A DNA stretch of 64,000 nucleotides from JBAXXL01 sp038206725. Its GTDB lineage: Bacteria; Bacteroidota; Ignavibacteria; Kapaibacteriales; UBA2268. The stretch spans positions 14,805 to 78,804 of the forward strand of contig JBBRAO010000010.1 in assembly GCA_038206725.1 (NCBI GenBank). The letters are read 5' to 3'. Below the pieces are notes generated by a model. It had not been told where the DNA came from. It did no database searches and worked only from the letters and a program-made list of their open reading frames with translations. The translations under genes and the position numbers were made by a program. Shown in pieces: positions 1 to 9,496 of this stretch; position 1 is the first letter of the stretch, and each line of letters starts with the position of its first letter.

Positions 1-2
1 AA

Positions 3-2255
3 GAAAACTATAAAAAAGCCGCTGTTATCAAAAATATCGGAACGTTGAACGCCGATGTGCATTATCCAACAGTAAATCCAAGCGTATATGAAATAACCAG
101 CGATCTAAACCGTTTCCCATATACTGTAAAAGGTGACTCTCTTGGCAAAATTGTAGTTTCATTCACACCACGTTCCCACGGACAATTCATAGATACGATG
201 TATTTTGCTTCCGATCCTTGCGGTGAGCAATTACGTTTGATTATCAAAGCAAATATATTAAAACCTGAATTACAATTTATACCTGACAAAATTGTAGGTA
301 TTACTCAAGCGGGTTTTGATTTGGTAACCGATCTGCGTGTGATTAATATAGGCGATGTCAATTTAAACATTCGCAAAATGTATATTGACCCTGCTCTTGC
401 CGGTGTAAATCTTACTATATCTCCGCCACTTCCGATAACAATAAATACCGGAACCGGTAACGGCACCGAAGTAAACTTTACTTTGACTTTTATGTCCAAA
501 ACATTTATAGATATTAAGAATTGTTTACGGATTGAAGCCGATGGGCAGTGTCCGTTGGATACTTGCGTACCAATTGATATTTTGGTGATTGATAGATTGT
601 TAAGAACTCTACGAGATACAGTGGACTTCGGTTTTATAAAATGCGACTACGGTACATTCAAAGAAAAATTGCAAATATTCAATGCCGCGATGCAAATGGA
701 TACTATTGTAAGAATGGAAATAAAACAAAGCGGAAACGAATTAAAAATCGTTCAATCTCCACCAAAAACTATAGCCGCTCGCGATACCTTGAATTTAGAT
801 TTAGAATTCACTCCACAAAGCGAAGGTGTATTTAATGGTGTATTGGAAATTGAAACTAAACAACCGAATGGTCAGGTAATAAAAATTCCGATTAAAGCTG
901 AATTTAGAAAAACTATTACTACTCCGCTAACCAAAACCTTTGATGAAGGTATTACAGATACTTGCATAGGTATAAAAAAATATACTGTTGTTTACCAAAA
1001 CCAAGGCACTTTGGACGATACTTTGCAAGTCCAAATAAAAGATAATATGTTGCCGGTGTGGACAGATCCTGCCGACAAAGTCAGTGTACCTGCTTTGAGT
1101 TCCGCGGAATTCAACATCTATATTGATTATGGTCGCTTTGGTTCGCTGGGTATGAAGGATGTTGAAGTTAATTTACATAGTCTTATCTGCGGCGATAATT
1201 ATGATGTTCATATTAAATCCGATTTAAGGGTACCATTATTAACACCCGACCCAACGAAGTTAAATTTTAATGCTTGGATGGGTTATACCGATAAAAAAAC
1301 TATTAAACTGAAAAATGATTATGGGAAACCACTAACCATTACCGATATCAAGATTGCTCCGAAAAACGGCGACTATACTTTTAACGTAAATATTCCAAAA
1401 GTGATGGCAGCTAACGAAGAGTTTCAATTTGATATTACATTTAACGGCGTCAAGGAAGGTTCGTTTATAGATACATTATTTGTAACAACGAAAGATAATT
1501 GCATTGAGCAAATAGCAGTTGAACTAAATGGTCTTACACCGAATGAATTATATGATATAACTTTAGCTTTGGATTCTGTCCAAGTGGTTATGGGCGATAC
1601 TGTTGATGTATATTTGAGATTATCCAAACCAATCGCTTTACTTGTTACCGATACGGTACAATACAGCTTAAGATTTAATGCTTCACTAGCATATCCAAAT
1701 AAAGTATGGATTCGTAACAAATCTAATGTATTCGAAGAAGCGGTTTTCTCGAATAAAATTGGTACGATCAGCGGACAAATTACAGGCGAAACCGCAAATA
1801 ATATTTTTGCAACCGCCGGAAAAATTATGAAAATAAACTTTACCGCTCTTCGCTATGCACCAGATACTACAACTATTTTTATTGATAAATTCGATCCTAT
1901 ACCGGAAAAGAAAATCACGTGGAAAAAAATTAATGGTTTTTTACAAGCGACGGACTATTGTGTTAAAGAAGTAGGGTTCGGTATAAAAGGTATGCCGCAA
2001 TTCTCGGTAAATGTGAATTCGATAATTACTCGCTCGATGGAATTGGAGCTAATTTCTGATATTAAAGATGTTAACATTGATATTTCTTTTATAGGATTAA
2101 GCGGTACGGAAATACATAAAACAAATGCCATAGCAAAAGTGAAAGGCAACAAATACGAAATTGATATGAGTGATGTTCAAACAGGTACTTATTTCTGCAT
2201 TTTCCGATCAGAATATGGACAAATTGAAACGAGGAAAGTTATTGTTATTAAATAA
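3..2255 (+). CDS. T9SS-secreted surface protein, 5' truncated by the window
   Basis: The frame is open from the first complete codon, so the gene begins upstream. A TTG at 45 is an in-frame leucine codon rather than a convincing start. The visible 750 residues are a chain of beta-sandwich repeats resembling choice-of-anchor-D/ASPM-SPD2-Hydin modules, with recurrent phrases such as LRVINIGDVNLNI, LQIFNAAMQMD and IPIKAEF. A cohesin-like segment follows at about nt 1550-1900 (VQVVMGDTVDVYLRLSKP). The last ~80 residues look like a T9SS type A sorting domain ending in GTYFCIFRSEYGQ and VIVIK. The expected fate is export across the outer membrane and surface anchoring or release. The same architecture is found in the minus-strand gene at 33842-36646. 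Ligand and function are unknown; the sorting-domain call is by pattern only. Confidence 0.75.
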   Translation, partial: ENYKKAAVIKNIGTLNADVHYPTVNPSVYEITSDLNRFPYTVKGDSLGKIVVSFTPRSHGQFIDTMYFASDPCGEQLRLIIKANILKPELQFIPDKIVGITQAGFDLVTDLRVINIGDVNLNIRKMYIDPALAGVNLTISPPLPITINTGTGNGTEVNFTLTFMSKTFIDIKNCLRIEADGQCPLDTCVPIDILVIDRLLRTLRDTVDFGFIKCDYGTFKEKLQIFNAAMQMDTIVRMEIKQSGNELKIVQSPPKTIAARDTLNLDLEFTPQSEGVFNGVLEIETKQPNGQVIKIPIKAEFRKTITTPLTKTFDEGITDTCIGIKKYTVVYQNQGTLDDTLQVQIKDNMLPVWTDPADKVSVPALSSAEFNIYIDYGRFGSLGMKDVEVNLHSLICGDNYDVHIKSDLRVPLLTPDPTKLNFNAWMGYTDKKTIKLKNDYGKPLTITDIKIAPKNGDYTFNVNIPKVMAANEEFQFDITFNGVKEGSFIDTLFVTTKDNCIEQIAVELNGLTPNELYDITLALDSVQVVMGDTVDVYLRLSKPIALLVTDTVQYSLRFNASLAYPNKVWIRNKSNVFEEAVFSNKIGTISGQITGETANNIFATAGKIMKINFTALRYAPDTTTIFIDKFDPIPEKKITWKKINGFLQATDYCVKEVGFGIKGMPQFSVNVNSIITRSMELELISDIKDVNIDISFIGLSGTEIHKTNAIAKVKGNKYEIDMSDVQTGTYFCIFRSEYGQIETRKVIVIK

Positions 2256-2303
2256 ATCGAAGTTTATTTTAACCAAAATAAAACAATTTACATTCAAATT
2301 TCG

Positions 2304-2311
2304 TAATTTTG
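2304..2311 (+). promoter_or_regulatory. Bacteroidota-type -7 element
   Basis: TAATTTTG fits TAnnTTTG and lies 26 bases before the epimerase start at 2338. No matching TTTG lies 19 bases upstream, so only half of the promoter is visible. Confidence 0.4.
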
Positions 2312-2337
2312 AATACTATAAATTTTGAGAAATTGAA

Positions 2338-3276
2338 ATGGCAAGAATATTAATTACAGGCGGAGCCGGATTTTTGGGTTCGCATCTCTGCGAAAGGTTT
2401 ATTGCAGAGGGCGATCAAGTTATCTGTATGGATAATTTTATAACCGGTTCACCTGATAATATAGCTCATCTTTTCGAAAATAAAAACTTTAAATTTATTC
2501 ATCAGGATGTAACGAACTTTATCTTCATAAGCGGCGAATTGGATTATATTTTACATTTTGCTTCTCCTGCATCGCCAATAGATTATCTTAACCTTCCTAT
2601 TCAAACTTTGAAGGTTGGTTCTTTGGGCTCTCATAAAACATTGGGTTTAGCCAAAGAAAAAAATGCTCGGTTTTTAATAGCAAGTACTAGTGAAGTTTAT
2701 GGTGACCCATTGATTCATCCTCAGGAAGAATCTTATTGGGGCAATGTGAATCCTGTGGGTTATAGAGGTGTATATGACGAAGCGAAACGTTTTGCGGAAG
2801 CATTAACGATGGCTTATCATAGATATCACGGAGTAGATACAAGGATAGTTCGTATATTTAATACTTATGGTCCTAGGATGAGATTGAATGACGGTCGCGC
2901 TATTCCGGCATTTATTTCTCAGGCATTAACCAATCAATCTGTTACAGTTTTTGGCGACGGAAGTCAAACCCGCTCCGTTTGCTATGTTGATGATTTGGTC
3001 GAAGGTATTTTTAGATTGCTTATGTCCGATGAAACCGATCCTGTTAATATCGGCAACCCCGATGAAATTACTATGTTGGACCTTGCGAAAGAAATTATTG
3101 ACCTTACCGGTTCAAAAAGTCAAATCATTTTCAAAGAACTACCTGAAGATGATCCAAAAGTTCGCCAACCAGATGTAACAAGAGCTACGAACATTCTGAA
3201 TTGGAAACCTATTGTAAATCGCCGTGAAGGGTTAAAAATTGCAATAGAAGATTTTAAAAATAGATTGAAATTATAG
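2338..3276 (+). CDS. NAD-dependent epimerase/decarboxylase, UDP-glucuronate decarboxylase (UXS) type
   Basis: This is a short-chain dehydrogenase/reductase of the extended sugar-nucleotide class. The N-terminal Rossmann motif GGAGFLGSH starts at about residue 8, and the catalytic YxxxK is Y146-K150 (YDEAK), followed by RIFNTYGPRM. The phrases HFASPASPIDY, GSLGSHKTLGLAK and VYDEAKRFAEAL are typical of UDP-glucuronate decarboxylase, which makes UDP-xylose from UDP-glucuronate in the cytoplasm. The length of 312 residues is normal for bacterial UXS. It leads a run of co-directional genes that includes two more nucleotide-sugar/LPS genes (rfbA, kdsD), consistent with surface polysaccharide synthesis. 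A related dehydratase or epimerase activity cannot be excluded without alignment. Confidence 0.85.
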   Translation: MARILITGGAGFLGSHLCERFIAEGDQVICMDNFITGSPDNIAHLFENKNFKFIHQDVTNFIFISGELDYILHFASPASPIDYLNLPIQTLKVGSLGSHKTLGLAKEKNARFLIASTSEVYGDPLIHPQEESYWGNVNPVGYRGVYDEAKRFAEALTMAYHRYHGVDTRIVRIFNTYGPRMRLNDGRAIPAFISQALTNQSVTVFGDGSQTRSVCYVDDLVEGIFRLLMSDETDPVNIGNPDEITMLDLAKEIIDLTGSKSQIIFKELPEDDPKVRQPDVTRATNILNWKPIVNRREGLKIAIEDFKNRLKL

Positions 3277-3289
3277 GAAAAATAGAATA

Positions 3290-3721
3290 ATGAATAAAGT
3301 ACTAATAAAAGATTTAATGTCGAGCAACATTTTTTATGTTGACATTAATGACTCGATCGAAAAAGCTGAATCCTTGATGACAGAAGAAAACAGCCGTCAT
3401 ATTCCTGTGGTTGAAAATAATAAATTAGTGGGAATACTAACCCACAAGAAAATAATAGAATATAAGCTAAGAGAACTTTATGATAATACTGAAGGCGATG
3501 GGGAATACGATGTCAAAATTTTAGATTTTGAAAAGTTAATCAAGCGCGATCCAACAGTAATATATCCTGAAGATTCGTTAAAAAAAGTTGTAGAAATAAT
3601 GATTAAAAAAGAAATAGATTACATTCCCGTCGTAGATTGGGAAAAGAATTTATTAGGAAGTATATCGTTTATTGATATATTATTATTTGTTAACTCTATG
3701 TTAGAAAAAGGCGTACTATAG
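3290..3721 (+). CDS. Two-CBS-domain protein
   Basis: The 143 residues form a tandem CBS (Bateman) pair at about residues 7-60 and 84-140. Both repeats carry the typical pattern: IKDLMSSNIFYV...RHIPVVENNKLVGILTH, then DPTVIYPEDSL...DYIPVVDWEKNLLGSI. Stand-alone pairs bind adenosine nucleotides and act as energy sensors on partner proteins; no catalytic domain is present. Its stop codon overlaps the GTG start of the sigma-54 response regulator by one base, so the two are probably translationally coupled and functionally linked. The partner and ligand are not evident from sequence. Confidence 0.85.
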   Translation: MNKVLIKDLMSSNIFYVDINDSIEKAESLMTEENSRHIPVVENNKLVGILTHKKIIEYKLRELYDNTEGDGEYDVKILDFEKLIKRDPTVIYPEDSLKKVVEIMIKKEIDYIPVVDWEKNLLGSISFIDILLFVNSMLEKGVL

Positions 3722-5133
3722 TGTATCTCGACATTAAAATTTTAATAGCAGATGACAACCCGGATTTCAGCTCCACATTAGCCGAAATAGTGAGTTCATT
3801 CGGGTATAAGACTTTGGTGGCAAATACTCCTGAAGATGCTTTGGCTTTCCTAAGCGCTAATCCAAAAACTATCGGTGCCGCTCTTTTGGATATCGAATTT
3901 GGTCCAAGAGCGGAAATGGACGGATTAGACATCTTAGAGCGCATTCGTTATTCTTATCCTGAGATTCCGGTAGTTATGATTTCAGGTAAAGGAACTATAG
4001 AATCGGCTGTGCGAGCAACAAAATTAGGAGCTATAAATTTCGTTGAAAAAAGCTCGATATCGAATAGTAAAATTAAAGCACTACTCGATATAGCAATGGA
4101 ACGCTTAGGACCTCAGGGCGAAGCAGACGATATTCGTATGTTTTTAGAATCTTTCGGCATTATAGCCAAAAGTAAAATTATGATTGAAATCGGGGATTCG
4201 ATAATTCGTTATGCAAGAACCGATTTGAATGTTTTGATAACAGGTGACACCGGAACCGGAAAAAAATTAGTAGCGAAAGCTATACATAATGGTTCGAAAC
4301 GCGCGCGTTTTCCGTTTATTACTGTTGATATACCTAATATACCTAGAGAATTACTCCAAAGTGAACTATTCGGTCACGTGAAAGGAGCATTTTCGGGTGC
4401 TACTGAAACGAAAAAAGGACTTTTCAACCAAGCTCATCACGGAACGGTATTTTTAGATGAGATAGGTGAGATGTCACTTGATTTGCAGTCCAGTTTATTC
4501 ATACCTATTGAAGATAAATGCGTTCGTAAAGTAGGTTCTGTGAAAAGCGAAGATATTGATTTAAGGTTTATATCAGCTACTGATAGAGATTTACTCAAAT
4601 TGATGCGCGAAGGTGTATTTAGGGAACAACTATACCACCGCTTAAGAGAATGTGAAATTCGTATGCCGAATTTGACGGAACGCAAAGAAGACATTCCTTT
4701 GATAATCGAACATTATGTAAAAAAACATAATGAAGATTTCCAAGATCAAAAGTACTTCTCACCGTCGGCTCTTGATTTGCTAAACGAAGGCAGTTGGCAC
4801 GGAAATGTTCGAGAATTATCAAGTATTATTAAAGTTGCTATGCAGACATCGCTTAAAGACCAAGTTGAAGCAATGGATATTCAAAGAATTATCAAAAACA
4901 GTCCTTCTGTTTACCGCTCAATTCCTGAAGCCGGTGTAATTTCTTCAAGTAGAACCTTGAAGGAAGACTTGGCGAAGGTGGATAAACAAAAAATAGAATC
5001 AACTTTGAAAGAGTGCAAAGGTAATGTTACAAAAGCGGCTAATCTACTCGGCGTAAGTCGTGAAACCCTTCATAATAAGATTAGACGATATGATATAGAA
5101 GTACGAAATTTTAGAAAAAAAACAAGCGCTTAG
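3721..5133 (+). CDS. NtrC-family sigma-54-dependent response regulator
   Basis: Three domains are visible. A receiver domain (residues 5-125) has the phosphoacceptor D57 in ALLDIEF. An AAA+ sigma-54 activator domain has Walker A GDTGTGKK at 175-182, the sigma-54 contact loop GAFSGA at 222-227 and Walker B around GTVFLDEIGEM. A C-terminal Fis-type helix-turn-helix reads KGNVTKAANLLGVSRETLHNKI. The start is GTG and overlaps the CBS gene by one base. Some consensus positions are unusual: Walker A ends KK rather than KE, the loop has Ser for Thr, SATDRDL replaces the usual AATN, and LFIPIEDKCVRKVGS replaces the usual LLRVLQ...R(V)G. Core residues remain, so it may be active but divergent. No adjacent histidine kinase gene is present. 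Targets are unknown, though the operon suggests envelope polysaccharide genes. Confidence 0.9.
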   Translation: MYLDIKILIADDNPDFSSTLAEIVSSFGYKTLVANTPEDALAFLSANPKTIGAALLDIEFGPRAEMDGLDILERIRYSYPEIPVVMISGKGTIESAVRATKLGAINFVEKSSISNSKIKALLDIAMERLGPQGEADDIRMFLESFGIIAKSKIMIEIGDSIIRYARTDLNVLITGDTGTGKKLVAKAIHNGSKRARFPFITVDIPNIPRELLQSELFGHVKGAFSGATETKKGLFNQAHHGTVFLDEIGEMSLDLQSSLFIPIEDKCVRKVGSVKSEDIDLRFISATDRDLLKLMREGVFREQLYHRLRECEIRMPNLTERKEDIPLIIEHYVKKHNEDFQDQKYFSPSALDLLNEGSWHGNVRELSSIIKVAMQTSLKDQVEAMDIQRIIKNSPSVYRSIPEAGVISSSRTLKEDLAKVDKQKIESTLKECKGNVTKAANLLGVSRETLHNKIRRYDIEVRNFRKKTSA

Positions 5134-5136
5134 TAT

Positions 5137-6006
5137 ATGCCTACAAAAGGAATAATATTGGCGGGTGGTAAAGGAACAAGACTATACCCAATGACATCGG
5201 TTATGAGTAAACAGCTGCAAGCTGTATATGATAAACCGATGTTTTATTATCCATTGGCAACATTGATGTTGGCGGGTATCCGAGAAATTATGATTATCTC
5301 GACACCGGCGGATTTGCCTATGTTCCGCAAAATTCTCTGTGACGGATCCAAATTGGGCATATCTATCGAATACGCAGAGCAAAAGGAACCAAAGGGTTTA
5401 CCGGAAGCCTTCCAAATAGCGAGACACTTCATAGGCGTTAACGACGTTTGTATGATTTTGGGTGATAATATATTTTACGGGAAATTAGATTTTCTCAGGG
5501 ATGCAATTAAAAACAATAGCGGAGGAACTATCTTCGCCTATCAAATTGACGATGTTCGTTCTTATGGTGTTGTTGAATTCGACTCTAACAAAAAGATTTT
5601 ATCGATCGAAGAAAAACCCGAATTTCCAAAATCTAATTATGCCATTCCCGGGCTCTATATTTTTGATAAAGATTGCGCTAAATATACCGATGAACTTGCT
5701 CCGGGTGAGCGCGGTGAGTTAGAAATAATCGAACTTCAAAAAAAATATCTCAAAAATAATAAACTTAAGCTTCAAGAAATTGGACGCGGAATCGCTTGGC
5801 TCGACGCTGGTACACCGGAAATGATGCTCGAAGCCGGAAGTTTTATACACGCTATCGAGAAACGTCAAGGTTTAAAAATTGCATGTATCGAGGAAATTGC
5901 ATTCAACGAAGGGTTGATAAACAAAGATGCTTTTGTCAAGATAGTCAGCGATATGTCTGAGTGTTCTTATAAAGATTACTGCATAAAAATATTGAATAAA
6001 ATTTAA
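5137..6006 (+). CDS. rfbA: Glucose-1-phosphate thymidylyltransferase
   Basis: This enzyme makes dTDP-glucose from dTTP and glucose-1-phosphate, the first step to dTDP-rhamnose and other dTDP-sugars for O-antigen or capsule. The N-terminal nucleotide-binding signature is LAGGKGTRLYPMT, followed by SKQLQAVYDKPMFYYPL. GDNIFYG and the later GIAWLDAGTPEMMLEA are strongly diagnostic of RmlA/RfbA. The 289 residues match the family length. It follows the response regulator by three bases and precedes kdsD by eleven, consistent with one operon. The other rml genes (rfbB, rfbC, rfbD) are not in the window. Confidence 0.95.
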   Translation: MPTKGIILAGGKGTRLYPMTSVMSKQLQAVYDKPMFYYPLATLMLAGIREIMIISTPADLPMFRKILCDGSKLGISIEYAEQKEPKGLPEAFQIARHFIGVNDVCMILGDNIFYGKLDFLRDAIKNNSGGTIFAYQIDDVRSYGVVEFDSNKKILSIEEKPEFPKSNYAIPGLYIFDKDCAKYTDELAPGERGELEIIELQKKYLKNNKLKLQEIGRGIAWLDAGTPEMMLEAGSFIHAIEKRQGLKIACIEEIAFNEGLINKDAFVKIVSDMSECSYKDYCIKILNKI

Positions 6007-6017
6007 AGAAATTTAAG

Positions 6018-6989
6018 ATGGAAAATAGTACTTTGCTATCGGAAATAAAAAGAACTTTTAAAGAAGAAATTAAAGCCATTGAAACGGCTTATGAAAGAAT
6101 AGATAACAGCTATACCGATGCTGTTGAAATTATATCAAAAGCGAATAAAATTGTACTTACCGGTGTAGGTAAATCAGGCTTAATAGCCAAAAAGATTGCC
6201 GCTACTTTCTCGAGTATCGGTATTTCTTCAGTTTTTTTACATCCGGTGGAAGCTTTGCACGGAGATATAGGGATTGTTCAAAAAGGCGATGCCGCTATAT
6301 TGATTTCCAAAAGCGGTGGCACAAAAGAACTAGTAAAACTGGTGCCTTATTTAAAAATGCAATCCGCTCAGATAATCTCCATTGTCGGAAATATGAATTC
6401 ATTTTTAGCCGCTAATTCCGATATAGTTTTGGATGGAAGCGTGAATCGTGAAGCTTGCCCGCATAATTTAGTTCCTACATCAAGTACAACGGTGGCTTTA
6501 GTCATTGGTGATGCTTTAGCGGTAGCGGCTATGAAAAAACGAAATGTAACAATAGAGAATTTTGCGCGATTACATCCCTTAGGACAGATCGGTCGTAATA
6601 TTACAGTTCGAATCAAAGACATAATGCACAAAGGACAGGCGATGCCTACTATCAAAACCGGGTCTAAGATTTTAGACGCGATTTTAATAATATCCGAAAA
6701 AGGATTGGGCTGTGTTTGCGTTACAGATGATGATAATAATTTGCTCGGGTTAATTACCGACGGCGATTTAAGACGTGCTTTACAAAAGAACATTGATATA
6801 AGAGACGCCAAAGTGGACTCTGTGATGACCGCAAACCCAATAACTTGTCAGGATAACGCATTTTTGGGAGAGGTGTTGGCAATTATGGAACAACGTCCAA
6901 GCCAATTAAGCGTCATGCCGGTTGTTAATGCTGATAAGCTTTTATGCGGCGTTGTTAGAATACACGATATTATTTTAAGTGGAGTTTAA
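6018..6989 (+). CDS. kdsD: Arabinose-5-phosphate isomerase (KdsD/KpsF/GutQ family)
   Basis: It interconverts ribulose-5-phosphate and arabinose-5-phosphate, the entry to Kdo for lipid A-core. A SIS domain (about residues 30-185) contains the sugar-phosphate loop VLTGVGKSGLIAKKIAATFSS and the stretch HGDIGIVQKGDAAILISKSGGT. Two CBS domains follow, beginning at IKDIMHKGQAMPTI and VDSVMTANPITCQ. The 323-residue length and SIS-CBS-CBS order are those of KdsD. It lies tightly between rfbA and mutS2 in the same direction. Confidence 0.95.
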   Translation: MENSTLLSEIKRTFKEEIKAIETAYERIDNSYTDAVEIISKANKIVLTGVGKSGLIAKKIAATFSSIGISSVFLHPVEALHGDIGIVQKGDAAILISKSGGTKELVKLVPYLKMQSAQIISIVGNMNSFLAANSDIVLDGSVNREACPHNLVPTSSTTVALVIGDALAVAAMKKRNVTIENFARLHPLGQIGRNITVRIKDIMHKGQAMPTIKTGSKILDAILIISEKGLGCVCVTDDDNNLLGLITDGDLRRALQKNIDIRDAKVDSVMTANPITCQDNAFLGEVLAIMEQRPSQLSVMPVVNADKLLCGVVRIHDIILSGV

Positions 6990-7001
6990 AAATTAATTAA
7001 T

Positions 7002-9377
7002 ATGACAGATACATTAGAAAATATATATTTTTATAAAGAAGATATTACGGATTTAGAACGTGATACTTTAAATGAATTAGAATACGATCAGGTTTTAAAT
7101 AAGATTTCGAAATACGCTCTATCTGAAATGGGTAGGGAAATGATTTTGAAGTCCCTGCCTACAAAAAACACGTTCATTTTAACCAAAGAATTAGATCTGA
7201 TTGAAGAATTGATAAATTTGCTTACGTCGGACGAAGAATTACCAATTGAAAGAGTTAGTGATATAAGAAATTTGCTTTACAGAGCTAAAATCGAAAACGC
7301 TATTTTAAATCCATCAGATATTCTTAGCATCGGCGATACAATCAGAATCTATCGTTTATTGAGGAAGTATTTTATTGACCGTGCAGGAAAATATGCACTT
7401 TTGTTCGAAGAAGTAAGTTTACTTTACGAAAACAGAATATTAGAAAAGCACATTGATGATGCGATAGACGAAACAGGATTGGTACGCGATACAGCAAGTG
7501 CCGACCTAAGCAGAATCCGCCGCTCATTGCAAGAAAAATCCGTTCGATTGAGAAGCCGTTTACGAAAAATCCTTCATCGGGTAGCAGAGGAAGAAATTGT
7601 CACAGACGAATTCTACTCCATTCGTGAAGGAAGATATGTCCTGCCTATTAAAGCTTCAAATAAACGGACTATGGCTGGCATCATTCACGGCGTATCGCAA
7701 ACGGGACAAACCGTATTCTTAGAGCCGGCTGAAATAATTGAAATGAACAACGAACTATCATTGCTAAAAAGCGAAGAAGAACGTGAAATATACCGTATAT
7801 TGACAAGATTGACTGCGGAAATAGGACAACAAGCACCGCTTATTTTAGGTAGTGTCGATATTTTGGGACATTTGGACGCTGTAATTTCAAAAGCCCGTTA
7901 TGCCCTGGAATATGGTGGAATAAAACCTCAAATTACCGAAGAGAATATGCTTTCAATGCGCAATATTCGTCATCCCTTATTAGCTCAGGCCAGAAAACGC
8001 GAGCAAGTCATTCCGCTTTCAATTGATTTCTCGATCGAAAAGCAGGGGCACTTAATAAGTGGACCAAACGCCGGTGGTAAAACAGTAGCTTTGAAAAGCA
8101 TTGGTTTGAATTTGATTATGGCGCTATCGGGTGTATTCCCTCTGGGTGAATGTACGGTTTCGTACCGAAAAGTATTTTCTTCTATTGGCGACAGACAGTC
8201 CATCGCAAATGATTTGTCAACCTTCTCCAGCCAAATTCTTCAACTAAAACGTATATTGGAAGAATGTTCATATAGTTCGCTGGTTCTGGTTGATGAAATC
8301 GGTTCGGGAACCGACCCTCAGGAAGGCGGTGCGTTGGCTTGCGGTATATTGGACTCCTTTATTAATATTGGACTTTTCTTTGTCGCTACTACACACCAAT
8401 CATCATTAAAAACTTACGCTTTGAACCGCGACAAGATTATGAACGCTTCATTGGAATTTGACGAGATAAAACTCCGACCCACATATAAATTTTTGGAAGG
8501 GATACCGGGTAATTCTTATGCTTTTTTCTTGGCAAAGAATGTGGGTTTGTCGGAGTTGGTCATCAGCAGAGCAAAAACCTATTTGGGTAGTCGTCAAAGC
8601 GAATTGGAAGAATCAATTTCGGTCTTGGGTAAATACAAAGCCGAAGCGGAACAATTGAGAAGCGATGCCGCCAAATCAAAATTGGAATCCGAAAAATTAG
8701 TCGAAAAGCTGCAAGAAAAGCTTTCCAAAATCCAACAGAAAAGAGATGAAATCTTAAGCGATGCAAAAACCAAAGCCGCTGAATTGGTTTCAGGTTCGAA
8801 TGCTTTGATAGAGAAAACAATCCGAGAAATAAAAGAAGGCGAAAAATCTATTTCCGAGATTAAGAAAGAATTTACCGAAGAGAAACAAAAAATCGAAACG
8901 GCTATAAAGCCTGAGAAAAAGCCATTCTCGCGCGAACCCGATGCTTTTGTGGTCGGCGATATGGTAACAATGGAGTCGTCCAATTCGGTTGGTGAAATCA
9001 TTGCGCTGCAAGAAGACGGGAAAACAGCATTAGTTGATTTCAATGGTTTGAAGTTCAATACGGCGATAGACAAAATTACAAAATCGAACAAAAAAAGCAT
9101 ACAATTGATCAAAAAGCAGGATTTCGTCCGGTTCGATGTAGAAAATAAAATTGACATCCGCGGTGAGCGAGCTGATGCCGCTATTAGACAACTCGATGAG
9201 TTCATCTCCGATGCTGTAGTAGGCAATGTAGAGCGCTTAACAATCGTTCACGGGAAAGGAACCGGAGCTTTGCGTTTTGCTGTTCACGAATATCTTACCC
9301 ACCATCCATCAATCGTATCGTTTAGAAGTGGTGATTTGGTAGAAGGCGGTGACGGTGTCACAATTGTAGATTTATAG
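7002..9377 (+). CDS. mutS2: Endonuclease MutS2
   Basis: This is a MutS-family ATPase lacking mismatch-recognition domains. The core begins ELEYDQVLNKISKYA. Walker A GPNAGGKT is at 354-361, Walker B reads SLVLVDEIGSGTDP, and a long charged coiled coil follows at about 515-650. The C-terminal Smr nuclease domain has DIRGERADAA and VHGKGTGALR. MutS2 binds branched DNA and stalled or collided ribosomes in characterised bacteria, and is linked to anti-recombination or ribosome rescue. The 791-residue length is normal and all core motifs are intact. It is the last gene of the co-directional block. Confidence 0.97.
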   Translation: MTDTLENIYFYKEDITDLERDTLNELEYDQVLNKISKYALSEMGREMILKSLPTKNTFILTKELDLIEELINLLTSDEELPIERVSDIRNLLYRAKIENAILNPSDILSIGDTIRIYRLLRKYFIDRAGKYALLFEEVSLLYENRILEKHIDDAIDETGLVRDTASADLSRIRRSLQEKSVRLRSRLRKILHRVAEEEIVTDEFYSIREGRYVLPIKASNKRTMAGIIHGVSQTGQTVFLEPAEIIEMNNELSLLKSEEEREIYRILTRLTAEIGQQAPLILGSVDILGHLDAVISKARYALEYGGIKPQITEENMLSMRNIRHPLLAQARKREQVIPLSIDFSIEKQGHLISGPNAGGKTVALKSIGLNLIMALSGVFPLGECTVSYRKVFSSIGDRQSIANDLSTFSSQILQLKRILEECSYSSLVLVDEIGSGTDPQEGGALACGILDSFINIGLFFVATTHQSSLKTYALNRDKIMNASLEFDEIKLRPTYKFLEGIPGNSYAFFLAKNVGLSELVISRAKTYLGSRQSELEESISVLGKYKAEAEQLRSDAAKSKLESEKLVEKLQEKLSKIQQKRDEILSDAKTKAAELVSGSNALIEKTIREIKEGEKSISEIKKEFTEEKQKIETAIKPEKKPFSREPDAFVVGDMVTMESSNSVGEIIALQEDGKTALVDFNGLKFNTAIDKITKSNKKSIQLIKKQDFVRFDVENKIDIRGERADAAIRQLDEFISDAVVGNVERLTIVHGKGTGALRFAVHEYLTHHPSIVSFRSGDLVEGGDGVTIVDL

Positions 9378-9496
9378 AGACATAAAGATTTAACCTTATT
9401 AAATAATAGATAATTAACAAAAATTAATTGGTAATGTTAATAAACTGTTGTAATTTTATGCTTTATAATTGTACAATTTGAATAAAAGGGAATATT

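Noticed and set aside
62..289. Minus-strand frame inside the first gene
   Set aside because: It is a shadow of a clear coding frame with no signal or family resemblance.
8563..9226. Long minus-strand frames within mutS2
   Set aside because: They mirror the charged coiled-coil region of mutS2 and encode no recognisable protein.
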